A DNA stretch of 5,470 nt from the NCBI GenBank assembly GCA_937952995.1, contig CALFYB010000206.1, forward strand, positions 1 through 5,470, given 5' to 3'. Every line of letters starts with the position of its first letter. Position 1 is the stretch's first letter. The notes beneath the pieces are model-generated. The model was not told the origin of the DNA. It saw nothing but the letters and a program-made list of their open reading frames with translations, and did no database searches. The DNA comes from an uncultured Caulobacteraceae bacterium (GTDB taxonomy: Bacteria > Pseudomonadota > Alphaproteobacteria > Caulobacterales > Caulobacteraceae). Positions 1 through 5,470 of the stretch are shown here, in pieces. A program made the translations under genes and the position numbers.

Positions 1-56
1 CCGCCATTGTCGGGTCAGGCGCGCTCTGGCCTTGCAAATTTTTGTCGCCAAACCTC

Positions 57-97
57 TGGCGTCCAGCCGGGCAAGACGCCAATGTCTTGCCCAGACA
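57..97. repeat. Three overlapping inverted repeats upstream of the aldehyde dehydrogenase gene
   Basis: Three perfect inverted repeats share bases here. (a) TGGCGTC at 57-63 pairs with GACGCCA at 75-81, with an 11-base spacer. (b) GGGCAAGAC at 69-77 pairs with GTCTTGCCC at 84-92, with a 6-base spacer; this is the longest. (c) TGTCT at 83-87 pairs with AGACA at 93-97, with a 5-base spacer. Because the arms overlap, (a) and (b) cannot form together in one RNA strand, and neither can (b) and (c). The cluster ends 36 bases before the start codon at 134. No T-run follows on either strand, so it is not an intrinsic terminator. It could be a dimeric repressor operator seen as DNA, or alternative leader hairpins seen as RNA. 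The repeats are certain; the function is inferred. Confidence 0.6.
69..92. promoter_or_regulatory. 24-bp perfect palindrome, candidate operator or leader hairpin
   Basis: Two perfect 9-base arms surround a 6-base centre (78-83), with the inner edge 41 bases before the aldehyde dehydrogenase start. Arm length and symmetry fit a site for a dimeric repressor such as the TetR, GntR or LacI families, or a stable RNA stem in the 5' leader. I cannot assign a regulator because none is encoded in the window. I found no convincing sigma70 -35/-10 pair around it, so its position relative to a transcription start is unknown. Confidence 0.4.
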
Positions 98-121
98 AAA
101 AAGATCAAAAACCTGACGTCC

Positions 122-126
122 GGGAG
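122..126 (+). promoter_or_regulatory. Ribosome binding site for the aldehyde dehydrogenase gene
   Basis: GGGAG lies 7 bases before the ATG at 134. It decides the start: the same frame is open back to a TTG at 32, but that codon has no comparable purine-rich site and would add 34 residues of unlikely composition before the domain. Confidence 0.7.
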
Positions 127-133
127 CGAACAG

Positions 134-1570
134 ATGACCGCCGAAACCCCCTACACCATGACCATTGGCGGCAAGGCCGTCGCCGGGACCTCGACCTTTG
201 AGGTCCTGAACCCCGCTACCGGACAGGTGGTGGGCAGCGCCCCCGACTGTACGCCCGAACAGCTGGACCAGGCCGTTGCCGCCGCCCGCAAGGCCTTTCC
301 CCAATGGTCGGCCACGCCGATCGAAAAGCGCCGCGAGGCCCTGCTGGGGATCGCCGGGGTCTTGGGCGGCAATGTTGAAGAACTGAAGCGCCTCTTGACC
401 TCCGAACAGGGCAAGCCGCACGAAGGGGCCATGGGCGACATCCTCGGCGGTGCCTACTGGTGCCAAGCCACCTCGACCCTCGAAATTCCAGAAAAGGTCG
501 TCGAAGAGAGCGCTGAGCGGCACGGCGTCACCCGCCATGTGCCCATCGGTGTGGTCGGAGCCATCGCGCCTTGGAACTTCCCGATCATCTTGGCCATGTT
601 CAAGGTCGCGCCCGCCCTGCTGGCTGGCAACACCGTGGTCCTCAAGCCCTCGCCCTTCACGCCCCTAACCACCCTGCGCATGGGCGAGTTGTTGCGCGGC
701 GTTCTGCCTGATGGCGTGCTCAACATCGTCACCGGCGGTGATGCGCTCGGTCCTTGGATGACCAGCCACCCCGGCATCGACAAGATCAGCTTCACCGGCT
801 CCAGCGCCACCGGCCGCAAGGTCATGGCCAGCGCTGCCGAGACCCTGAAGCGCGTGACGCTGGAACTGGGCGGCAATGACGCCGCCATCGTCCTGCCCGA
901 TGTTGATGTGGCCGAAGTGGCCGAAAAGCTGTTCTGGGCCGCCTTTGGCAATTCCGGTCAAATCTGCATCGCCACCAAGCGCATGTATGTCCACAAAGAC
1001 ATTTATGAGCCGCTCAAGACCGCCATCGTCGACTATGCCAAGACCGTCAAGATGGGCGACGGGGCCGAACAGGGCACCCAGTTGGGACCCATCAACAACA
1101 AGCTTCAATATGAGCGGGTCCTCGACCTGATCGCGGACTCTAAGGCCAAGGGCTACAAGTTCCTGATGGGCGGCGAGGCCTCGCCTGCGCCGGGCTATTT
1201 CGTGCCGATCACCATCATCGACAATCCGCCTGAAGATTCCCGCATTGTCCAAGAAGAGCAGTTCGGCCCCGTCCTGCCGCTGCTGTCCTTCGACACGTTG
1301 GAAGAGGCCATCGACCGGGCCAATGCCAGCCCCTATGGCCTCGGCGCCTCAATCTGGACGGCCGATGAGGCCAAGGCCTTAGATATTAGCTCGCGCATTG
1401 CCGCCGGGACGGTCTGGATCAACGAGACACAGCACCTGTCTCCGCTTGGTGCCTTTGGCGGTCACAAGCAATCGGGCCTTGGCTCCGAGGGGGCGCTCGA
1501 AGGCCTGCTGGAATATACCAACACCCAAACGGTCTATGTGAAAAAGCCCGCCGTGGCGGCCGCCCAATAG
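134..1570 (+). CDS. NAD(P)-dependent aldehyde dehydrogenase (ALDH superfamily, AldA-like)
   Basis: A soluble cytoplasmic enzyme that oxidises an aldehyde to the carboxylic acid with NAD(P)+. From the ATG at 134 it has 478 residues, the usual ALDH length. The full catalytic set is visible: Asn148 in PWNFP (oxyanion), Lys171 in KPSP (cofactor), the SFTGSS turn at 219-224, general base Glu244 in ELGG, nucleophile Cys278 in GQICIA, and Glu375/Phe377 in EEQFGP. The C-terminal FGGHKQSGLG (441-450) is also typical. The run KPSPFTPLTTLRMGEL and ELGGNDAAIVLPDVDV resemble, from memory, the AldA-like ALDH subfamily rather than betaine or succinate-semialdehyde dehydrogenases. Pro174 sits where NAD-preferring ALDHs often carry Glu, so cofactor preference is open. 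The start is chosen for its ribosome site; ATG at 158 is a weaker alternative. The dioxygenase gene follows after 25 bases, so the two are probably cotranscribed and this enzyme likely handles the aldehyde that one releases. Family is certain; substrate is unknown. Confidence 0.95.
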   Translation: MTAETPYTMTIGGKAVAGTSTFEVLNPATGQVVGSAPDCTPEQLDQAVAAARKAFPQWSATPIEKRREALLGIAGVLGGNVEELKRLLTSEQGKPHEGAMGDILGGAYWCQATSTLEIPEKVVEESAERHGVTRHVPIGVVGAIAPWNFPIILAMFKVAPALLAGNTVVLKPSPFTPLTTLRMGELLRGVLPDGVLNIVTGGDALGPWMTSHPGIDKISFTGSSATGRKVMASAAETLKRVTLELGGNDAAIVLPDVDVAEVAEKLFWAAFGNSGQICIATKRMYVHKDIYEPLKTAIVDYAKTVKMGDGAEQGTQLGPINNKLQYERVLDLIADSKAKGYKFLMGGEASPAPGYFVPITIIDNPPEDSRIVQEEQFGPVLPLLSFDTLEEAIDRANASPYGLGASIWTADEAKALDISSRIAAGTVWINETQHLSPLGAFGGHKQSGLGSEGALEGLLEYTNTQTVYVKKPAVAAAQ

Positions 1571-1580
1571 GGCTCAGCCC
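1570..1580. repeat. Small inverted repeat between the first two genes
   Basis: GGGCT and AGCCC flank a single C, which as RNA gives a 4-pair stem with a 3-base loop. It starts on the last base of the aldehyde dehydrogenase stop codon. It has no T-run after it and lies just before a strong ribosome binding site. It is more likely neutral or a minor mRNA-stability element than a terminator. Confidence 0.3.
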
Positions 1581-1583
1581 ACT

Positions 1584-1589
1584 GAGGAG
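1584..1589 (+). promoter_or_regulatory. Strong ribosome binding site for the dioxygenase gene
   Basis: GAGGAG stands 6 bases before the ATG at 1596. This is close to the ideal Shine-Dalgarno sequence and spacing, and it fixes the start. Lying within a 25-base intergenic gap, it supports translation of the second gene from a shared message. Confidence 0.75.
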
Positions 1590-1595
1590 ACGAAG

Positions 1596-2453
1596 ATGAC
1601 GCAGCTTGTTGGTAACCTTGCCCTTGATGGGCTGACCCTAACGCCTCTGACGCCAACCATTGGCGCAGAGGTCGGCGGCGTTGATCTGCGCCAGCCTCTT
1701 GAGGCCGGTCAGGTCGCGGCGATCCGGCAGGCGCTGTTGGACTGGAAGGTGCTGTTTTTCCGAGATCAGGAGATCGACACCGACCAGCATCTGGCCTTTG
1801 CCCGCAATTTCGGTGGCCTAGAGGTTCACCCCTTCGCACCGGAAAAGCCCGGCTATCCTGAAGTCTTGGCCATCACCCATAATCGGGAAAGCCGGGGCAA
1901 GGAGAACTTCTGGCACAGCGATGTGACCTGGCGCGAAAAGCCGTCATTGGGTTCGATCCTGCGGGCCATCGAGATCCCGCCGATTGGCGGCGACACCCTC
2001 TTTGCCGATATGTATGCGGCCTATGACGGCCTGTCCGACGAGATCAAGGCCAAGATCGAAGGGGCCGTCGCGCTGCATGATTTCGCGCACTTCCGCAAAA
2101 TCATGGCCAAGCAAGGCAAGACACCCGAAGAGATCGAAGCCTTCAACAAGCTCTATCCGATGATGGAGCACCCCGTCGTGCGCACCCACCCAGAGACGGG
2201 TCGCAAGGCCATCTATGTCAATGTCGCCTTTACCCAGCACATTGTCGGGATGGACAAGGCCGAAAGCGACGCCTTGTTGAAGCACCTCTATGCCCAGGCC
2301 GCGATCCCGGAATATCAGTGTCGTTTCCGCTGGCAGCCCCATTCCATCGCCTTCTGGGACAATCGCGCCAGCCAGCATTATGCGGCGTCTGACTACTGGC
2401 CAGCTGTGCGACGCATGGAGCGCGTAACCATTGTCGGTGATCGGCCAGTCTAG
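1596..2453 (+). CDS. TauD/TfdA-family Fe(II)/2-oxoglutarate-dependent dioxygenase
   Basis: A cytoplasmic non-heme iron enzyme that couples decarboxylation of 2-oxoglutarate to hydroxylation of a substrate. Known relatives act on taurine (TauD), alkyl sulfates (AtsK) and phenoxyacetates (TfdA). It has 285 residues, against 283 for E. coli TauD as I recall it. The iron facial triad is complete: His107 and Asp109 in WHSDVTW, and His261 in WDNRASQHYAASDY. 2-Oxoglutarate contacts are present at Thr134 in GGDTLFA and Arg272, with Arg276 also kept. The N-terminal GGVDLRQPL (27-35) and HPVVRTHPETG (192-202) are family hallmarks. By my hand alignment His78 matches TauD His70, but Ala81 replaces Tyr73 and Glu103 replaces Asn95, both taurine contacts, so taurine is doubtful as substrate. 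It follows the aldehyde dehydrogenase closely and has its own strong ribosome site. The likely reaction is C-S or C-O bond cleavage giving an aldehyde. Family call is firm; substrate is inferred only as a class. Confidence 0.94.
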   Translation: MTQLVGNLALDGLTLTPLTPTIGAEVGGVDLRQPLEAGQVAAIRQALLDWKVLFFRDQEIDTDQHLAFARNFGGLEVHPFAPEKPGYPEVLAITHNRESRGKENFWHSDVTWREKPSLGSILRAIEIPPIGGDTLFADMYAAYDGLSDEIKAKIEGAVALHDFAHFRKIMAKQGKTPEEIEAFNKLYPMMEHPVVRTHPETGRKAIYVNVAFTQHIVGMDKAESDALLKHLYAQAAIPEYQCRFRWQPHSIAFWDNRASQHYAASDYWPAVRRMERVTIVGDRPV

Positions 2454-2483
2454 GCTCGCGCACGCGCTTTTTCCCAACCCTGA

Positions 2484-2512
2484 TTGACCGCTAAGGTTGC
2501 GAATATTATGGT
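2484..2512 (+). promoter_or_regulatory. Candidate sigma70-type promoter for the RND efflux genes
   Basis: TTGACC at 2484-2489 matches five of six bases of the -35 consensus. TATGGT at 2507-2512 lies 17 bases downstream and matches four of six bases of the -10 consensus. An overlapping TATTAT at 2504-2509 matches better, but the spacer would be only 14 bases. The site falls in the 116-base gap between dioxygenase and adaptor genes, in its most AT-rich part, and would leave a leader of about 50 bases. I see no strong terminator before it, so read-through from the upstream pair is possible. Confidence 0.4.
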
Positions 2513-2525
2513 CTCAAGAATGGAT

Positions 2526-2536
2526 CCGATCATCGG
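2526..2536. repeat. Short palindrome just downstream of the candidate promoter
   Basis: CCGAT and ATCGG flank a single C. It begins 13 bases after the proposed -10 element, a position where a repressor could block an efflux promoter. The 5-base arms are short enough to be chance, and no regulator gene is in view. Confidence 0.25.
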
Positions 2537-2569
2537 TGTGATGAGCGCGACCACCAGATTGGGCTTCCC

Positions 2570-3655
2570 GTGCAAAACTACCGTTTTACAGCGACCTACC
2601 TGCCGGTCCTCCTCGGTTTAACCCTGCTTTCCGGATGCGGCGGCAAAGACAAGGCAGTGGTCGATGCGCCATTGCCGACCGTCGAAATCGTTGGCTTGGT
2701 GGCACCCAATAGCGGTCAAACCCTGTCTGTAACCGGTGCATTGCGCCGCCAACGCGAGATGGTGCTGTCGTTCCGCATTCCCGGCGTCATCACTGGGCTG
2801 ACCGTCGACGAGGGCGATGAGGTCTCGGCCGGTCAGGTTCTAGCCCGGCTCGACCCGGCCGCTGTAGAGTCGCGCCTTCGCCAAGCAGCTGCGGATTTGG
2901 ACCGGGCGCGCAAGGATGAGGCGCGATATGTGAAGCTCGCCGACGCGGGCATAGTCAGCCGCCAGCGCGCCGAGGCTCAGAGCGCCGCCGCCGCCTCGGC
3001 GCAAGCTGCCTATGACGCCGCCGCCTTTGACCGGCGTTGGGCCAATCTGGCCGCGCCCTCCAAGGGTGTGATCTTGACCCGGTCGGCCCAGACTGGAGAG
3101 GTCGTACAGCCCGGCCAAGCGGTTCTCAGCCTCGCCGACGAAGCCAGCCCCCTCGTCTTGCGCGTTCCCTTATCAGACCGCGATATTGGCAAGATCCGCC
3201 TAGGAGCGAGCGCGGCGATCACGCTCGACGCCCTACCCAATCAGACCCTAACCGGTTCGGTAAGCCGCATCGGTCAGCGCGCGGGGGCCCAGAGCGGGGC
3301 TATCGATATTGAGATCACGCTGCCGCCCACAGCAGGCCTGCGCAGCGGTCTGATCGCCAGCGCCAAAATCGACGCCAGCGGACTAGCCGCGGCCAGCACC
3401 ATGACCGCCTATTCCCGCGTTCCGGCAGAGGCGATTATGGAGGCTGACGGCAAAACGGCCTTGGTCCTAAGGTTTGATCCCAAGGGCGGCATCGCCCGGC
3501 AGACCAAAGTGACGTTCGGAGGCTTTGATGGTGACGATGCCCTGATTGAAGGTCTTGCATCCGATACCAAGGTCATTACCTCCGGGGCTGGTTTGATCGC
3601 GGATGGCCAAAAGGTTCAGGTGATTGATCGCGCCTCTATTGGCCGCGCCAAATGA
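2570..3655 (+). CDS. RND efflux periplasmic adaptor (membrane fusion protein), lipoprotein
   Basis: The periplasmic subunit that links an inner-membrane RND pump to an outer-membrane channel. It has 361 residues. Residues 1-23 are a lipoprotein signal with lipobox LSGC (lipidated Cys23). The two lipoyl half-motifs lie at about 66-95 and 156-190. Between them is a helical hairpin (about 96-155) rich in Ala, Arg and Gln. The beta-barrel spans about 195-270 and the membrane-proximal domain about 280-355. At the hairpin tip Arg119, Leu123 and Ser130 reproduce the R-x3-L-x6-S motif with which AcrA/MexA-type adaptors contact TolC-type channels. The start is a GTG at 2570: no in-frame start lies upstream near it, and a later one would lose the signal peptide. 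It has no clear Shine-Dalgarno sequence. Its stop overlaps the permease start, so the two are made together. Exported substrate is unknown. Confidence 0.94.
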   Translation: MQNYRFTATYLPVLLGLTLLSGCGGKDKAVVDAPLPTVEIVGLVAPNSGQTLSVTGALRRQREMVLSFRIPGVITGLTVDEGDEVSAGQVLARLDPAAVESRLRQAAADLDRARKDEARYVKLADAGIVSRQRAEAQSAAAASAQAAYDAAAFDRRWANLAAPSKGVILTRSAQTGEVVQPGQAVLSLADEASPLVLRVPLSDRDIGKIRLGASAAITLDALPNQTLTGSVSRIGQRAGAQSGAIDIEITLPPTAGLRSGLIASAKIDASGLAAASTMTAYSRVPAEAIMEADGKTALVLRFDPKGGIARQTKVTFGGFDGDDALIEGLASDTKVITSGAGLIADGQKVQVIDRASIGRAK

Positions 3656-5470
3656 GCTTTAATCCGGCCACCTTCTTTGTTCGCCGCTGGCAATTTACGC
3701 TGGTGGCCTTCGCCCTGATGGTTCTGTTGGGCCTCAACGCCCTCACCAGCATCTCACGCTCCGAAGATCCTCAGTTTCCGTTTCCGCTGGTGACCGTTCG
3801 CGCCGTCCTGCCCGGCGCTACACCCACAGAGATGGAACAGCTCGTTGCTAAGCCGCTTGAAGATGTGCTGAGCGGTTTGGATGATGTCAAAGAGGTCCGG
3901 TCGACCAGTTTTGATGGTGGCGCGGTCGTCATTGTCGAGTTCAATTGGGACGTCGAACCTGATCGGAAATATGACGAGGTTATCCGCGAGGCCAATGCCC
4001 TGCGCCCCACCTTGCCCCAAGGCCTTGCTGTGCTTGAGGTCAAAAAGGTCGGCACCAACGAGGTCTCCTTCTTCCAAGTCGCCCTAGTCAGCGACGTCTT
4101 ACCGATGAGGCGGTTGGAGAAGCTCGCCCACAGCCTGCGTGACAAGGTCAATGCTGTGTCGGGCGTCAAGGAGGCACGCTATTGGGGTGCCCCTAGCAGC
4201 CAAGTTCAGGTTGCCGTCGATATGGCCAAATTGGCCCAGTTGCGTCTGTCACCGACCTCTGTCGCAGACGCCCTGCGCGGGGCCGGAGCCGAGGCACCGA
4301 TTGGTGCGGTCCATGCGGGAGACCGGCGCTTCAACGTCAAGTCTGGCGGTGCCTTTAAGAGCCTAGACGAGGTCGGCGGCGTTAATGTCGCCACCCTCAA
4401 CGGTCAGGTTGTAAGGGTGCGCGACGTGGCCTCCGTTAGTTGGGCTCAGGAAGAACCACAACATCTGGCTCGCTTCAATGGCCACCGCGCCCTGTTCATT
4501 ACAGCGACCCAAAAGGACAATACTGACGTCACCCATATTACCGATGGCGTGAAGACTGTGCTGGATCAGTTCAGGGCCAGCCTGCCCCCCGGGGTTCGGT
4601 TAGAGCCAGCCTTCTTCCAGTCGGACAATGTCAAACACCGCCTGCACAATCTCTATCGCGACTTTGCCATAGCCGTGGCCTTGGTTCTGCTCACCCTGTT
4701 GCCGCTCGGCTTTCGCGCCGGGCTGGTGGTGATGATCTCAATCCCCCTGTCGCTTTTGATCGGGGTCATGGTGCTGAAGCTGTTTGGATTTAACCTCAAC
4801 CAACTGTCCATAGCCGGGTTCATTCTGGCCCTCGGCCTTTTGGTCGACGACTCCATCGTCGTCACCGAAAATATCGCCCGGCGTCTGCGCGAGGGTGAGG
4901 ACCGGACCACCGCCGCCATCAACGGCACGGGCCAGATCGCGCTCGCGGTTGTCGGCTGCACCGCTTGCTTGATGCTGGCCTTCTTGCCGCTCATGGCCCT
5001 TCCTGGCGGTGCCGGTGCCTATACCCGCTCCTTACCCGTCGCGGTGTTCTGTACGGTCGGAGCCTCTTTCATCGTCTCCTTGACGATCATTCCCTTCCTC
5101 GCCAGCCGCATCCTGCCCAAGCACGAGGCCGCTGAGGGCAACCGTCTTTTGCAGGCGGTCAATAACGGTATCCAGACCTTCTATCGGCCCATTTTGCATC
5201 AGGCGCTGGCCAAGCCTTGGCGCGCTCTGGGCGTCATTATGGCCATCTGCCTGCTCAGTTTCCCGATGCTTAAGGCCATCGGCTCGAGCCTCTTTCCGCC
5301 CGCCGAAACGCCGCAATTCTTGGTGCGGATTGAACTGCCCGACGGGGCTGTTCAGGCCCGCACGGATGAGGCGCTAAAATATGTCGAGACCAAGTTGGCC
5401 AAGGTGCCGGAGGTGGTTTGGTTTGCCTCCAATCTTGGGCGCGGCAATCCACAGATCTTCTATAACGAGG
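3652..5470 (+). CDS. RND efflux pump inner-membrane permease, cut off by the window end
   Basis: A proton-driven inner-membrane transporter of the AcrB/MexB (ACR_tran) family, partner of the adaptor just upstream. It begins at ATG 3652, overlapping the adaptor stop as ATGA, with no ribosome site of its own visible, which suggests reinitiation coupling. The window holds 606 codons plus one base; family members have about 1000-1050 residues, so the rest lies beyond. TM1 is at about 12-32, followed by the first periplasmic porter/docking region (about 33-335) opening with RSEDPQFPFPLVTV and LPGATPTEMEQ. TM2-TM6 lie at about 338-488. The second bundle starts with TM7 at about 524-545, followed by GSSLFPPAETPQF. 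TM4 carries GLLVDDSIVVTEN, whose Asp399 and Asp400 match AcrB Asp407/Asp408 of the proton relay. That pair points to the drug/hydrophobe type rather than the metal type, which has a single Asp there. The open frame has no interruption. Confidence 0.96.
   Translation, partial: MSFNPATFFVRRWQFTLVAFALMVLLGLNALTSISRSEDPQFPFPLVTVRAVLPGATPTEMEQLVAKPLEDVLSGLDDVKEVRSTSFDGGAVVIVEFNWDVEPDRKYDEVIREANALRPTLPQGLAVLEVKKVGTNEVSFFQVALVSDVLPMRRLEKLAHSLRDKVNAVSGVKEARYWGAPSSQVQVAVDMAKLAQLRLSPTSVADALRGAGAEAPIGAVHAGDRRFNVKSGGAFKSLDEVGGVNVATLNGQVVRVRDVASVSWAQEEPQHLARFNGHRALFITATQKDNTDVTHITDGVKTVLDQFRASLPPGVRLEPAFFQSDNVKHRLHNLYRDFAIAVALVLLTLLPLGFRAGLVVMISIPLSLLIGVMVLKLFGFNLNQLSIAGFILALGLLVDDSIVVTENIARRLREGEDRTTAAINGTGQIALAVVGCTACLMLAFLPLMALPGGAGAYTRSLPVAVFCTVGASFIVSLTIIPFLASRILPKHEAAEGNRLLQAVNNGIQTFYRPILHQALAKPWRALGVIMAICLLSFPMLKAIGSSLFPPAETPQFLVRIELPDGAVQARTDEALKYVETKLAKVPEVVWFASNLGRGNPQIFYNE

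Noticed and set aside
24..60. Direct repeat CTCTGGC at 24-30 and 54-60, spaced by 30 bases
   Set aside because: A 7-base repeat within a leader of this size is expected by chance about as often as not, and the flanking bases do not match.
32..133. N-terminal extension of the aldehyde dehydrogenase from a TTG at 32
   Set aside because: It would add 34 residues with no ALDH similarity, runs through the inverted repeats and has no ribosome site. The ATG at 134 has GGGAG at good spacing and gives a standard N-terminus.
1..133. sigma70 promoter for the aldehyde dehydrogenase (TTGCAA at 32-37, TTGTCG at 42-47 or TTGCCC at 87-92 as -35)
   Set aside because: None has an acceptable -10 hexamer at 16-18 bases, so I do not call a promoter. 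It may lie upstream of the window or use another consensus.
665..1252. 195-codon open frame on the - strand inside the aldehyde dehydrogenase gene
   Set aside because: It lies fully antisense to a gene with a complete catalytic set. Its translation is Gly/Asp/Ala-rich with no recognisable motif, typical of a shadow frame in GC-rich DNA. The same holds for the - strand frames at 454-951, 1944-2477 and 3754-4169.
2454..2475. Intrinsic terminator after the dioxygenase gene (GC-rich run followed by five T)
   Set aside because: The GCGC-AC-GCGC pairing gives only a 4-pair stem with a 2-base loop, or 3 pairs with a usable loop. That is too weak to call despite the T-run.
2541..2621. 26-residue leader peptide frame starting at ATG 2541 and overlapping the adaptor start
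   Set aside because: It has no ribosome site, no run of regulatory codons and no associated attenuator hairpin, so it is probably chance.
3652..5470. Heavy-metal (CzcA-type) RND permease
   Set aside because: TM4 has the paired aspartates in LVDDSIVV typical of drug-type pumps rather than the single Asp pattern of metal pumps, and no Met- or His-rich segments are seen in the adaptor.

Overview
The window looks like ordinary chromosomal DNA from a Gram-negative alphaproteobacterium. A Caulobacterales- or Sphingomonadales-like host is my best guess, from moderately high GC (roughly 50-65% in the coding lines I counted), the protein flavour, and an RND efflux pump that needs an outer membrane. 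Nothing in the sequence fixes the genus. There are no tRNA or rRNA genes, mobile elements or CRISPR arrays.

All four protein genes are on the + strand and form two units. Unit 1 (about 1-2453) is an untranslated leader with overlapping inverted repeats (57-97), an NAD(P)-dependent aldehyde dehydrogenase (134-1570), and, 25 bases further on, a TauD/TfdA-type Fe(II)/2-oxoglutarate dioxygenase (1596-2453). TauD-type enzymes hydroxylate a carbon next to sulfonate, sulfate ester or ether oxygen, and the product often collapses to an aldehyde. A dioxygenase paired with an aldehyde dehydrogenase therefore suggests a small catabolic module. Its substrate cannot be read from the sequence, but the pocket differs from that of E. 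coli TauD at two taurine-contacting positions.

Unit 2 (about 2454-5470) starts after a 116-base AT-richer gap with a plausible promoter. It encodes a lipoprotein periplasmic adaptor of an RND pump (2570-3655) and, with a 4-base ATGA overlap, the inner-membrane RND permease (3652 to beyond the window end). The adaptor keeps the RLS motif used by AcrA-type adaptors to dock on TolC-type channels, and the permease keeps the paired proton-relay aspartates of drug-type RND pumps. No outer-membrane channel or regulator gene lies in the window.

I see no convincing undescribed system. The points most worth a second look are the nested, mutually exclusive inverted repeats upstream of the aldehyde dehydrogenase and the unknown substrate of the dioxygenase/dehydrogenase pair.
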